Positions 36,560 to 46,071 of a DNA stretch of 64,000 bases are shown here, one piece after another. The stretch comes from Thermoflexibacter ruber (GTDB taxonomy: Bacteria; Bacteroidota; Bacteroidia; Cytophagales; Thermoflexibacteraceae). The notes beneath the pieces are model-generated. The model did not search any database. It was given only the letters and a program-made list of their open reading frames with translations, and was not told the DNA's origin. The translations under genes and the position numbers were made by a program. The stretch's first letter is position 1. Each line of letters opens with the position of its first letter. The DNA lies in assembly GCF_900113045.1 (NCBI RefSeq), contig NZ_FONY01000025.1:19721-83720 (forward strand). The letters are read 5' to 3'.

Positions 36560-37804
36560 ATGTTCGATTTAGACAAGTGGCAAGAAATTTTTGGTACAAT
36601 TCGCCAAAATAAACTCCGTACCTTCCTGACTGCTTTTGGGGTATTTTGGGGAATTTTTATGCTTATACTCCTTCTGGGGGCAGGGCGTGGCATGCAAAAT
36701 GGAGTAGGGCAAGAGTTTGCTGATGAAGCAATGAACAGCGTCTGGGTGTGGCAAGGAAAAACCTCTATGCCCTATCAAGGTATGAAAGCAGGTAGAGAGA
36801 TTAGATTTACTAATGAAGATTTGAAGCTCATAGCCAATGACTTAGGGGATAAAACAAATATGATTGCTCCACGCAATAACCTCTTTGGAGAATATACCAT
36901 GAACTACAAAAATAAAAATGGCTCTTATCGTGTTTTTGGCTCTGTAGGAGAGTTTTTTAAGCTCAATGGAGAAAAAATGGTCAAAGGCAGAAACCTAAAC
37001 CAAAAAGACATAGATGAAAAAAGGAAAGTAGTAGTGATTGGGGAAAAAGTTCGCAAAACACTTTTTGGAGATAATGAGGCAATTGGAGAGTATATAAATA
37101 TCAAAGGAGTATATTTTAAGGTCATAGGTATTTTTACTACTAACCAAAACCAAGGCAGAAACGAAGAACGTGCCTACATTCCTTTCTCTACCTTGCAAAC
37201 AGTTTTTAACCAACTCAACCAAGTTCATATGTTTGGCATGAACGCAATAGATGGTGTTTCTGCCTATGAAGTAGAAAATACGATTCGCAAAGTCCTTAGT
37301 ACCAAGTACAAATTTGACCCACAAGATAGGCAAGCGATTTGGTTGAATAACAACGAAGAAAACTTTGCTCGCTTTCAAGGACTTTTCAAGGGTATAGAAA
37401 CTTTTGTTTGGTTTGTAGGGATAGGCACATTGATAGCAGGGATAGTAGGGGTAAGCAATATTATGCTCATTATTGTGAAAGAAAGGACTAAAGAAATCGG
37501 TATTCGCAAAGCAATTGGTGCAACTCCTTGGAGCATTGTAAGTTTGATTTTGCAAGAGTCTATTTTCATCACAGGTTTTTCGGGGTATATGGGAATGTTA
37601 CTGAGTATTGCACTTTTGGACAGTTTACGATTTTTGATAGAAAGCACAGGGGCTGAGTTACCATATTTCACTCGTCCAGAAGTAGATACCTATGTAGCGG
37701 TTTCGGCAACTTTGATTTTAGTGTTGGCAGGGGCATTAGCAGGGCTAATTCCTGCTCTCAAAGCAGCGAATATCAAACCGATAGAAGCATTGAGAGCAGA
37801 TTAG
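36560..37804 (+). CDS. MacB/FtsX-type ABC transporter permease, first copy
   Basis: The protein has 414 residues. Layout: membrane segment near 18-40 (LTAFGVFWGIFMLILLL), a large periplasmic MacB-type domain (about 45-275), then three segments (about 280-310, 330-355, 375-400). The FtsX motif IMLIIVKERTKEIGIRKAIGATP is present. The end (KPIEALRAD) matches MacB family tails. It is about half identical by eye to the next gene, so the two permeases likely form a heterodimer with the ATPase at 35306. The substrate is unknown. Confidence 0.92.
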   Translation: MFDLDKWQEIFGTIRQNKLRTFLTAFGVFWGIFMLILLLGAGRGMQNGVGQEFADEAMNSVWVWQGKTSMPYQGMKAGREIRFTNEDLKLIANDLGDKTNMIAPRNNLFGEYTMNYKNKNGSYRVFGSVGEFFKLNGEKMVKGRNLNQKDIDEKRKVVVIGEKVRKTLFGDNEAIGEYINIKGVYFKVIGIFTTNQNQGRNEERAYIPFSTLQTVFNQLNQVHMFGMNAIDGVSAYEVENTIRKVLSTKYKFDPQDRQAIWLNNNEENFARFQGLFKGIETFVWFVGIGTLIAGIVGVSNIMLIIVKERTKEIGIRKAIGATPWSIVSLILQESIFITGFSGYMGMLLSIALLDSLRFLIESTGAELPYFTRPEVDTYVAVSATLILVLAGALAGLIPALKAANIKPIEALRAD

Positions 37805-37886
37805 CCACGAATTGCACAAATTTTCACTAAAAACAACCAACAACAAAAAATTAGTCATTAACCATTAGTAATTAGTCATTAAAACT

Positions 37887-39137
37887 ATGTTTGATTTAGA
37901 TAAATGGTCAGAAATCCTTAGTACGATTCGCAAGCACAAGTTGCGTACAGCACTGACTGCCTTTGGGGTATTTTGGGGAATTTTTATGTTGATAGTCCTA
38001 CTTGGCTCAGGCAAGGGCTTTGAAAATGGGGTGGTCAATGGTTTTGACATTGCGCGTAATGCCGTTTTTTTATGGTCGCAACGTACCTCTGAGCCTTACA
38101 TGGGCTTGAAACCAGGACGTTTTATTCGCTTTACTACTGATGACGAAAAGGCAATCCGTGAGAATGTGCCAGAAGTAGATGTAGTAGCTCCGCGCAACTC
38201 TTTGGAAGGGACTTTTTCCGTAGTGCGTGGCACAAAAAATGCTTCTTTCCAAGTCTTTGGCGATTATCCCGACTTTTTCAGAGTAAAACCCATGAGCATG
38301 GTGGCGGGTCGCTTTATCAATGACATAGACATCAAAGAACGCAGAAAAGTCGCTATCATAGGCACAGAAGTACAGAAAACACTTTTCAAAGACGATGAGA
38401 ACCCAATTGGGGAATATATCAAAATCAAAGGCATTGCTTTTAAGGTAGTAGGTATTTTTAAAACAGCAGGCAGAGGTGAGGACATCAGACAAGATGCTCA
38501 AACCATATTTTTGCCTCATGCTGCTATGATTCAGGCATTTAACCAGGGAAATCGCATTTATTGGTTTGCTTTTACTCCTAAAGAAGGAGTACCCGCCAAA
38601 GTGATAGAAGACAAAATAAAAGTGCTTTTAGCCCAAAGACACAAAGTTGCTCCCAACGACTTAAAGGCGTTTGGTTCTGCCAATGTGGAGGAGGAGTTTA
38701 AAAGAGTGCAAGGCTTGTTTTTGGGTATTGCGGGTTTTAGCTGGCTGGTAAGTATTGGGACTATCATTGCGGGGATAGTAGGCGTAAGCAATATTATGCT
38801 GATTATCGTGAAAGAGCGCACCAAAGAAATCGGGATTCGCAAGGCTTTGGGAGCTACACCTTTTTCTATCATAAGTTTGATTATCCAAGAATCTATCGTA
38901 ATTACCTCATTTGCAGGGTATATAGGCTTACTTTGTGGCATAGGACTTATGGAGTTTATTGGCTACATGATGCGAAAGTACGAGGTACAAATGGACTTTT
39001 TTGCTCCCCCAGAAGTAAACCTCACAGTAGCGGTTTCTGCGGTTATTTTCTTGGTTTTCACAGGTGCTTTGGCGGGTTTAGTCCCTGCGGCAAAAGCGGC
39101 AAGTGTCAATCCCGTTGTAGCACTGAAAGATGAGTAA
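37887..39137 (+). CDS. MacB/FtsX-type ABC transporter permease, second copy
   Basis: The protein has 416 residues, with the same architecture as the preceding permease: MFDLDKW start, LTAFGVFWGIFMLIVLLG segment, MacB periplasmic domain, and IMLIIVKERTKEIGIRKALGATP. The two genes clearly arose by tandem duplication. An 82 bp gap containing TTAGTCATTA-type repeats separates them. The protein ends NPVVALKDE. Confidence 0.92.
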   Translation: MFDLDKWSEILSTIRKHKLRTALTAFGVFWGIFMLIVLLGSGKGFENGVVNGFDIARNAVFLWSQRTSEPYMGLKPGRFIRFTTDDEKAIRENVPEVDVVAPRNSLEGTFSVVRGTKNASFQVFGDYPDFFRVKPMSMVAGRFINDIDIKERRKVAIIGTEVQKTLFKDDENPIGEYIKIKGIAFKVVGIFKTAGRGEDIRQDAQTIFLPHAAMIQAFNQGNRIYWFAFTPKEGVPAKVIEDKIKVLLAQRHKVAPNDLKAFGSANVEEEFKRVQGLFLGIAGFSWLVSIGTIIAGIVGVSNIMLIIVKERTKEIGIRKALGATPFSIISLIIQESIVITSFAGYIGLLCGIGLMEFIGYMMRKYEVQMDFFAPPEVNLTVAVSAVIFLVFTGALAGLVPAAKAASVNPVVALKDE

Positions 39138-39147
39138 CCCGTGCTAC

Positions 39148-40341
39148 CTATACTTGTAGGGTTACTTTTGCTGCCAATCTCTGCTCAAAGTCGCTCAGCA
39201 CATTCATAAAGTTGATGTAAGCATCAAAAGGGGAATCATAAGGACTGAAATAAGCGTGTACTTTCCCATCATTTTGGTATTTAGTGGACATATAATAAAA
39301 GTGGTCTGAGGTCTGCAAACGCCCCCATGTTTCTATCAACTGCTCATCATGGCTTTTTAAAACTTCTGCCTCCATGCTGTATAATCTTCGTATCGCCTCT
39401 TGTTGCATCTTATTTTCTAACCATGCAGACAAATCCCGCTCCTCATCAGCCCAAGAAATAGGTTTAGGGACATCGTACTCATCGATTACAGGTAAGTCAT
39501 GCAGCAGTTCGGAAGGAGTTTTAAAATCAATATTCTCTTTTTGCAAGAGTAATTCTGGCAATTTTTCTAAAAATGCAAAGATTCCTGTTTCCTTGCTCTG
39601 ATGTTCGCCAAAAGTTTCGTAGTCTAAAAATAAATTTACCGTCCCGTTTCCTTGTTTTGCTACCCATTGGGCAAACTTCTCAGCGGTAAGCGGAAACTCA
39701 GACCAGCTTCTGTCTGAAAATCTAAAAGCAATATCATCAGAAAGCACATAATTTTTAAGTAAGCACTTGATATTTTCTACATTTTTGGCTTTGTAGAGAA
39801 CGGAAGGACTGCGTCCATGAAGCAAGCTATCTACTCCTTCACAAAGTATCCCTTTAAAGCCTAAATTAGCCACTATTTTTGCTAAATCATTGCTGTAAAT
39901 CAGTTCTGTATTCCTAAAAACTTGTGGCTTTTTTCCAAATAAGGACTCTATTTTATCCCGATGCTTATTGACTTGCCTTACAAACTCCTTTTGAGAAAAC
40001 AAAAAGCTCAATGAGTGATAGTAGGTTTCTGCTAAAAACTCAACAGACTTAGTTTTCGCTAACTTTTGGAAAGAAACCAACACGTCTGGGCGATACGAGG
40101 TAAACTGTTCTACGGCACAGCCTGAAATGGAGAAACAAACCTTGAACCTGCCCTTATATTTTTGAATAAGTTTTAAAAGCAGTCGGTTAGTAGGCAAGTA
40201 GCATTTTTCTGCTATGCGGTTAAGCAGGAAAGCATTTTTTTCTTCGTATTCGTAATTATGCTCTTCCCCTATCTGAAAAAAATTATATTCCCTCAAACGG
40301 AAAGGTTGATGCACTTGGAAATAAAAACAAACGGAGGTCAT
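39148..40341 (-). CDS. Glycoside hydrolase family 57 protein
   Basis: The protein has 397 residues and no signal peptide, so it is cytoplasmic. The N-terminal motif VCFYFQVHQPFRL is the GH57 HQP signature. The probable nucleophile is Glu146 in FRNTELIYSND, and the probable acid is Asp240 in LDYETFGEHQ. The family includes alpha-amylases, 4-alpha-glucanotransferases and branching enzymes, so a role in intracellular glycogen or starch metabolism is likely. It is convergent with the ABC permease gene, with a 10 bp gap. Confidence 0.9.
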   Translation of the reverse strand: MTSVCFYFQVHQPFRLREYNFFQIGEEHNYEYEEKNAFLLNRIAEKCYLPTNRLLLKLIQKYKGRFKVCFSISGCAVEQFTSYRPDVLVSFQKLAKTKSVEFLAETYYHSLSFLFSQKEFVRQVNKHRDKIESLFGKKPQVFRNTELIYSNDLAKIVANLGFKGILCEGVDSLLHGRSPSVLYKAKNVENIKCLLKNYVLSDDIAFRFSDRSWSEFPLTAEKFAQWVAKQGNGTVNLFLDYETFGEHQSKETGIFAFLEKLPELLLQKENIDFKTPSELLHDLPVIDEYDVPKPISWADEERDLSAWLENKMQQEAIRRLYSMEAEVLKSHDEQLIETWGRLQTSDHFYYMSTKYQNDGKVHAYFSPYDSPFDAYINFMNVLSDFEQRLAAKVTLQV

Positions 40342-40383
40342 ATTTACTGATAGATTTTAAAATCAAACGTAAAAATAACACCT

Positions 40384-41253
40384 TTATTTGTATTTACGCT
40401 TAAAAGCAAGCCGATATGCAAGATAATAATTAAAAAATACGCGAGCTGTTCTGTTAGTACTACCAAAGCCGGGGAGTTCATTGGCAAGTAATCTATCCTC
40501 TCCCTTGATACCAGAGCGAATCATGATTCTGGCGGTATAGCCCATGAAAAATTGCTTCCATACATTGACTTTAAGCCCTAAGACAAGTTCCACCCAAGAG
40601 GCAGAAAGACCTGATTCGGAGATATTCCCAATAAAACGGTCATCTACGATAATGGCAGTGTCAGGAAGCGTAACAAGTCTTGGAGGACGGAAACCCCAAG
40701 CCTCACTTGCTCCAAAATACTGAAAATCATGCCTAAACCCTGCCTGTGCATAGCGAAATCCTACAAACATGGCTTCATCTTTAAAATTATTGTGCATGAA
40801 ATTATAATCTACCCCTATGCGAAGGTATGAGCCTATATTTTTATAACTGAAGCCTGTAAAAGGTAATCCCAGCCTATACCTTTCAATCTTGGAATAACCA
40901 TAGTCAAAAACAGCAAAAAATCTGTTTTGAGCAAAACCTACATCTATGCTTGCTTCATAGCGTTGCTTTACTCGGTAGGTTTTAGTAAGTGGGTCATTCG
41001 GATTAAATGGATTATTAGGAAAAACAAAATTATCAAAAATAGGATAAACTATGTCAAAACCTGCTCTTACGCCATCAATAGTAAACTTAAAAGGCTTTTT
41101 AGGTTTCTTGATTTTTAAGCTATCAGGAATATTTTTCAAGGAGTCCCTGCTTACATTGATTTCAGAAACTCTATTATTTTGAGCATGACTATTTTGCCAA
41201 AAAGCACATAAACAAAAAATACAAAGCAGACCAATATGTTTATACATAATCAA
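40384..41253 (-). CDS. DUF6048-like outer-membrane-type protein
   Basis: The protein has 289 residues and a signal peptide ending SHAQ. Beta strands with alternating aromatic residues from about residue 60 to the end (ending RLAFKRKYK) suggest an outer-membrane beta-barrel. It resembles DUF6048 proteins, which pair with DUF6452 lipoproteins in Bacteroidota. The first codon overlaps the stop of the upstream gene (ATGA), so the two are translationally coupled. Function unknown. Confidence 0.65.
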   Translation of the reverse strand: MIMYKHIGLLCIFCLCAFWQNSHAQNNRVSEINVSRDSLKNIPDSLKIKKPKKPFKFTIDGVRAGFDIVYPIFDNFVFPNNPFNPNDPLTKTYRVKQRYEASIDVGFAQNRFFAVFDYGYSKIERYRLGLPFTGFSYKNIGSYLRIGVDYNFMHNNFKDEAMFVGFRYAQAGFRHDFQYFGASEAWGFRPPRLVTLPDTAIIVDDRFIGNISESGLSASWVELVLGLKVNVWKQFFMGYTARIMIRSGIKGEDRLLANELPGFGSTNRTARVFFNYYLAYRLAFKRKYK

Positions 41254-41756
41254 AAGAAAATTCTAATATTTAAGGTGTCAGTAACAGAAAGGTTATCTTT
41301 GAAAACCGTTGCAGTTTTGAGGGTTGTCTTGTTAAGCATGATTTGCAGGTTGTCTATCTTCTGGTCGTAACCACAGTTAGGTGAAATCACCGAAAATTGT
41401 CGGTTGTAAGAAACTTGCAAGGTGTCAATGATTTGCTCGGTAGAAGTAACGTTTAATCTGCGAAAAAATACATAGTAGGCATTGTCCCTATCTGTAGGAT
41501 TGATAGGCAGAGAAAGTGTATCTATGTTCGCTCCTCGCCTCCTGAAAACAGTACCTCTTTCTGTCCTCACCGAATCTATGGTAAAACTTGCTTTTCTGAA
41601 TCTTCTATTGATTCTTTCTGCCTCAGGATAGAAGCGAACTTTGATAAGGGTAGAGTTTTTGCTGGTAAATGTGCAGTCTTCACAACTGGATAACATAAAA
41701 AAGATAGTACCCAGTAAAAGAAAGAAGAATGACTTTATACACAAATTTTTTGTCAT
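41250..41756 (-). CDS. DUF6452-like lipoprotein
   Basis: The protein has 168 residues with lipobox LSSC (Cys near residue 25), followed by CTF. The rest is beta-rich: IKVRFYPEAERINRRF, TLSLPINPTDRDNAYYVFF, LQVSYNRQFSVISPNCGY. These features suit the DUF6452 family. It is coupled with the downstream DUF6048-like gene, so the pair probably works together at the outer membrane. Confidence 0.65.
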   Translation of the reverse strand: MTKNLCIKSFFFLLLGTIFFMLSSCEDCTFTSKNSTLIKVRFYPEAERINRRFRKASFTIDSVRTERGTVFRRRGANIDTLSLPINPTDRDNAYYVFFRRLNVTSTEQIIDTLQVSYNRQFSVISPNCGYDQKIDNLQIMLNKTTLKTATVFKDNLSVTDTLNIRIFF

Positions 41757-41876
41757 TTTTGATTAATAAAAGATAATTATTTTTATATCTGCCACAAAAA
41801 TAGGAACTTTGTTATCAAATAATGTAGGCTTTTTCGTTAAAAGAAGTAAAGATAGACTAAAAGCTACTAAAATCAC

Positions 41877-43190
41877 ATGGAGAGAGAACGCATAGGTAGA
41901 AATTTATTTAACCAAATAGACTGGATAACAGTAGGACTGTACTTTCTAATGGTAACGATTGGCTGGATAAATATTTATGCGGCTATTTATGACCCCGACC
42001 CTCTTACGCAAAAGGGTATTTTTGACCTGACGAGCAATTCAGGAAAGCAATTTTTGTGGATAGTGCTTTCTATGATATTGATATTCTTTATCTTATTCAT
42101 AGACTTTCGCTTTTACGATACTTTTGCTTATGTGATTTATGGTGCGACGATAGTATTACTCATTGCAGTATTGGCATTTGGGACTGAAATTTACGGTTCA
42201 AAATCTTGGTTTAAAATTGGCAATTTTAGTATCCAACCCGCAGAGTTTGCTAAAGTGGGTGCGGCTTTGGCGGTTGCTCGTTTCTTAGGTCGAAACAATA
42301 GGAAGACAGAAAAACTGACCGACTACATCGTGCCTTTTATTTTCATTGCCATTCCAGCTTTATTAATCAATAAGCAAGGAGATACAGGCTCAGCCTTAGT
42401 ATTTTCTTCTTTCTTACTTGTGTTTTATCGTGAAGGGTTTCCCCAAAATCTAATTATTATTGGGATAAGTGCCGTTACCTTGTTTGTACTTACGCTGATT
42501 CTTCAGGAAAAATATTTAGTAGAACTTTTAATCGGTATAGTGGCATTGGGCTTTTTGTTTATTTTTTTAGGGAAAAAGAAATGGCAACGCATTTTATTAA
42601 TTACACTATTTACTTTTGTTTCAATAGGAATAGTTTTGAGTGTTAAGTTTTTAGTAAGCAAATTAGAGCCACATCAAAGAGAAAGAGTAAATATCACAGC
42701 CAAACTTCTCTCCAATACTGAGCTTACGAAAGAGGAGAAAAGAGGCATTGCCTACCAAACCGAACAGTCCAAGATTGCCATTAGTGCAGGCGGATTCTCA
42801 GGTAAAGGCTTTTTAGAAGGAACACAAACTAAGTTTGACTATGTGCCGAAGCAAAGCACCGACTTTATCTTTTGCACCATAGGCGAGGAGCATGGCTGGT
42901 TAGGTAGCCTGCTTATGATAGGAATTTTTATTATTTTTCTCAATCGCCTCATCTTACTTTCCGAACGCCAGAAGGCTCGATTCTCAAGGATATATGGTTA
43001 TTCCGTAGTAGCCATTATGCTCTTTCACTTCACCATCAATATTGGTATGACTATAGGTATTTTCCCTGTGATTGGGATTCCCTTGCCATTTTTTAGCTAT
43101 GGAGGTTCTTCTCTGTGGGCTTTCACTATCTTACTTTTTGTAATGATTAAGTTAGATGCTCATAGGAAACAACTGATAGTCAGAAACTAA
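41877..43190 (+). CDS. rodA: Rod shape-determining protein RodA
   Basis: The protein has 437 residues and about ten membrane segments. SEDS-family motifs are FSIQPAEFAKVGAALAVARFL, NKQGDTGSALVFSSFLLVFYREG, the QSKIAISAGGFSGKGFLEGTQ loop, DFIFCTIGEEHGWLG, and the terminal GIPLPFFSYGGSSLW. SEDS proteins polymerise glycan strands with a partner class B penicillin-binding protein (not in the window) during elongation. Confidence 0.93.
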   Translation: MERERIGRNLFNQIDWITVGLYFLMVTIGWINIYAAIYDPDPLTQKGIFDLTSNSGKQFLWIVLSMILIFFILFIDFRFYDTFAYVIYGATIVLLIAVLAFGTEIYGSKSWFKIGNFSIQPAEFAKVGAALAVARFLGRNNRKTEKLTDYIVPFIFIAIPALLINKQGDTGSALVFSSFLLVFYREGFPQNLIIIGISAVTLFVLTLILQEKYLVELLIGIVALGFLFIFLGKKKWQRILLITLFTFVSIGIVLSVKFLVSKLEPHQRERVNITAKLLSNTELTKEEKRGIAYQTEQSKIAISAGGFSGKGFLEGTQTKFDYVPKQSTDFIFCTIGEEHGWLGSLLMIGIFIIFLNRLILLSERQKARFSRIYGYSVVAIMLFHFTINIGMTIGIFPVIGIPLPFFSYGGSSLWAFTILLFVMIKLDAHRKQLIVRN

Positions 43191-43337
43191 GAAATTAGAG
43201 TATCTATCCTCATTTATAGTTAGCGGGAAGCATAGTCAAACATCAAATTTTCTCCATCCTTATAAAAATTTTCTCCAAAAAATTATGATAATTATTTAAA
43301 AATCATATTTTTGTAAACAAAATATAAACTATTACTT

Positions 43338-43345
43338 TAACTTTG
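43338..43345 (+). promoter_or_regulatory. Candidate -7 box ahead of the coiled-coil gene
   Basis: TAACTTTG lies in the 359 bp gap after rodA, with a TTTG 24 bases upstream (a little far for a -33). It would give a leader of about 200 bases. The rest of the gap is AT-rich, with no frame. Confidence 0.35.
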
Positions 43346-43549
43346 CTATTGTATTTGACTGAAAATAAGTAAAAACAAATTAACTTATTCATAATTAGGT
43401 AGTTTGCCAAGATTTATACTGTATTAAATTTACCCTTTTACTTTGAAACCGCTCTTGTATAACTCAAAAGCAGACAAGCAAGTACCTAATAAAGGAATGA
43501 CTTTGATACAAAAATTTTCCATTAACCGATTTTTAACCTTCATACTCCC

Positions 43550-44608
43550 ATGAAAGAAAGAAGTGCATTTATTGTAATTATTGCTTTGCTGGCAGTAGCC
43601 CTCTTTGCAGGCTGGCTAATGATGTCCAGAAGGCAACGCGCTACAGACGAACAACGTTTAGCCAATGTCAAGGCAGATTTGAAACGCTTGGAAGACCGCA
43701 TTAACAGCGAAATTCGAAATATTGAAGAAGGCACATTTGCATTTAGTTCATCAGACTCTTTGAGAAGCGAATTATCGCGCATTTCTGACGCAGTAGGCAA
43801 GGACAGACGTGCTATCCTGAGCGATGAGAAAAAAGCCATAGCAGAAATAGGAGAACTTGAAACTAAGGTAGCAAGGTACGATGAGTTTATCAGTGGGGTT
43901 GGCATGGAAAGAGATAGAAAAACAGGGGGATTCATCGCCAACTTACAAGAAGAACTCCGAAAGACCAAAGCTCGCTTGGAAGAACTTATGGGTAAGAATC
44001 GCACGCTGAGCGCGCAATTAGCCAATACTATCAAACAGTTCAAGGGAGCAAGGCAGGAAATAGAACGCTTGAAAGCAGAGAAGGCAAGAGTAGATAGAAT
44101 CCTTGAAGAGCAGACTCGCTTACAAGACTCTCTGAGTTCTTCTTTGAGCAATAACGCCACTGAACTTCGCAGACAACTTATCGCCGCACAGCAAAGGTTG
44201 AATGCTCAAGAGGCTGAGATAGCTCGCTTGCGTGGCTTGTCTATGAAAGCTCTTGACTTCAAGGCGTATTATGTGATTACCAGATTGGGCAATGATAGGG
44301 TAGTATTGCTTGATGATAAGAAACTCATGAGGCACAAGAATAACGACATTGACAAAATGTATGTAGAGTTTAGGGTGAATGAGATTTTCTTTGACGATGG
44401 GCAAGACAAAAAGTTTGAACTGACGATGTACCGCAATGGACAACCCTATAAACTTGTTAGAGAGCCTATCATTGTGGGAAATACCAATACAAAAACTATG
44501 TTCTATATGTTTGATGGCAAGAACAAATTAGAAACAGGTAATTATTTCTTGCGATTAACTTATGGAGATGAGCCGATTATCCCAGACTATAAGTTTGTTG
44601 TAGAATAA
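43550..44608 (+). CDS. Membrane-anchored coiled-coil protein of unknown function
   Basis: The protein has 352 residues. It has an N-terminal membrane segment (SAFIVIIALLAVALFAGWLMM), then a long coiled coil (about 30-230, with heptads such as AEIARLRG), then a C-terminal beta domain (about 240-352) with KALDFKAYYVITRLG and NYFLRLTYGDEPI. The C-terminal part would be periplasmic. This resembles spacer-type envelope proteins; no named family is recognised. A terminator follows. Confidence 0.6.
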   Translation: MKERSAFIVIIALLAVALFAGWLMMSRRQRATDEQRLANVKADLKRLEDRINSEIRNIEEGTFAFSSSDSLRSELSRISDAVGKDRRAILSDEKKAIAEIGELETKVARYDEFISGVGMERDRKTGGFIANLQEELRKTKARLEELMGKNRTLSAQLANTIKQFKGARQEIERLKAEKARVDRILEEQTRLQDSLSSSLSNNATELRRQLIAAQQRLNAQEAEIARLRGLSMKALDFKAYYVITRLGNDRVVLLDDKKLMRHKNNDIDKMYVEFRVNEIFFDDGQDKKFELTMYRNGQPYKLVREPIIVGNTNTKTMFYMFDGKNKLETGNYFLRLTYGDEPIIPDYKFVVE

Positions 44609-44635
44609 AAAGAAAATATCAAACCAATATGTAAT

Positions 44636-44673
44636 ATTAGTCGCTGATTGATACAATTAGCGACTAATTTTTT
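44636..44673 (+). terminator. Rho-independent terminator after the coiled-coil gene
   Basis: Perfect 10 bp stem ATTAGTCGCT / AGCGACTAAT with a 13-base loop and a run of T. It directly abuts the start of the 209 bp duplicated segment at 44673, so it probably stood next to the ACMSD gene's 3' end before the island was inserted. Confidence 0.85.
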
Positions 44674-44881
44674 AGTCCCACTTTGGCAGAAGCGCAAACT
44701 GTTCTTTTTTCAAGTTGAGCCAATTTAATGCGTTGGTATGGAGTAATTTCTCTTTGATATTAGCTGGATAGGGCATACTCTTAATCAGCTTCCCTGGCTC
44801 GTCTTCTCAAAGTGGGAACGGGTAATCAGAGCCAAGCGTAACTTTATCTTCGCCCAAGGTTTTAATCACATAATCAAGGGC
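44672..44881 (-). pseudogene. 3' fragment of an ACMSD gene (duplicated)
   Basis: This stretch is about 97.6% identical (5 mismatches in 209 bp by eye) to 47269-47477, the last ~70 codons of the ACMSD-type gene. The reading frame survives (from the TAA at 44672-44674 back upstream) except for one change that turns GGA into TGA at 44807-44809. It has no start codon and ends abruptly at 44881, so it cannot make the enzyme. Confidence 0.9.
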
Positions 44882-44908
44882 ATGTATTAATATTAAGAAT
44901 TGGAAATA

Positions 44909-45895
44909 TCAAATTCTATTCAGTAAGTCTTTCTGAAGATTAATGAGTGAATAAAGTAATATCGTTTTTAAGAACCAAAGTACCTTAAGATGCGAATCTT
45001 GTAAAGATTTTATAAAATCAGCTTTTCTTAGCTTCATCGCTTCTACTAATTTATCAAAGGTATTTATTGGAAATAATATGTGGTAAGTATTGAGGTATTT
45101 CAACAGGCGGTTTTGCAAATCTATAATTACATCTATTTCAAATAATTCTGTTCTATCATTTGAATAAGTATTTTTATTCACACTCCAATTTTCTATTCTA
45201 TTACATAAATCTTCTACATAACGAATCACATCAAAACCATCTAAAAGTAATGCTTTAAGTTCTTTATTGATGTCTTTATTAGTATTAGTTATGTTCTCAT
45301 ATTTTTGCTTACTATCTAATTTTAATAATTCTAATTCGTCATGTTGAATTATTATTTGTTCTTTATAATACCAATCAAATTCTTTATCTTGAATATAAGA
45401 GATTTTATCTATACTAAATGGGTGAATATTAACTGTATGTATTTTACATAATGCGACAAGAGCATCAGCTATACCTTTATTAAAACTTAATAAAAATGTA
45501 TTAATAGAATACTCTTGCACTATTTTAGACATATTATTAAAAAAATGGTTTAATAGATTAAATTCTTTCTTATACTTTGCTATAAGCTTTTCATTTTCAA
45601 GTAAATTACTAAAATTAGTCTGTTCCAAAAACACTATGTAGTTATTAATCACATTCTCTATATTTGACATTATAAATGCATCAGATTTTTTTATATTCTT
45701 CAGTTGATTTGTAATACTGAAAAGTTTATCAATAATATGGCTAATCTTTGAGTCATCAGCTGTATTTTTTAACTTATCAATAAGATAATCAATATAGTTA
45801 CTATATGCCTCTATTTCGTGAATTTCTTTAGGTATCAACTCACTTACAGTTGAAATAATTATCTCTGGGAATAAATCTAATTTACTACTATCCAT
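44909..45895 (-). CDS. All-helical protein of unknown family (island)
   Basis: The protein has 328 residues, no signal peptide, and is rich in Ile, Asn, Lys and Asp. It is predicted to be nearly all helix, with repeated I..L...N.. heptads and several coiled-coil-like stretches (IDYLIDKLKNT, LFSITNQLKNIKK). A more hydrophobic C-terminal stretch (LKVLWFLKTILLYSLINL) could dock to a membrane or partner. I recognise no family. It sits on the minus strand downstream of a broken lipoprotein gene and opposite an XRE regulator, inside the repeat-flanked island. Its codon use is more AT-rich than its neighbours, as expected for acquired DNA. Confidence 0.6.
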   Translation of the reverse strand: MDSSKLDLFPEIIISTVSELIPKEIHEIEAYSNYIDYLIDKLKNTADDSKISHIIDKLFSITNQLKNIKKSDAFIMSNIENVINNYIVFLEQTNFSNLLENEKLIAKYKKEFNLLNHFFNNMSKIVQEYSINTFLLSFNKGIADALVALCKIHTVNIHPFSIDKISYIQDKEFDWYYKEQIIIQHDELELLKLDSKQKYENITNTNKDINKELKALLLDGFDVIRYVEDLCNRIENWSVNKNTYSNDRTELFEIDVIIDLQNRLLKYLNTYHILFPINTFDKLVEAMKLRKADFIKSLQDSHLKVLWFLKTILLYSLINLQKDLLNRI

Positions 45896-46071
45896 GGTAT
45901 ATTAACTTTAATAGAATTACTAATAATTGATAAACAATGTTTTATTATATCTAAATAAAATAAATTTTCGCAGATTTTTAACAAAAATCTGTGAAAATTA
46001 GTATCATAATGTGTTCTTAAAAATGGTAAGTTATTCATTTCCGAATGATAATGACTCTAATATTTTGTACT

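Noticed and set aside
43540..44160. 206-codon minus-strand frame opposite the coiled-coil gene
   Set aside because: Low-complexity Ser/Leu-rich mirror of a charged coiled coil; antisense artefact.
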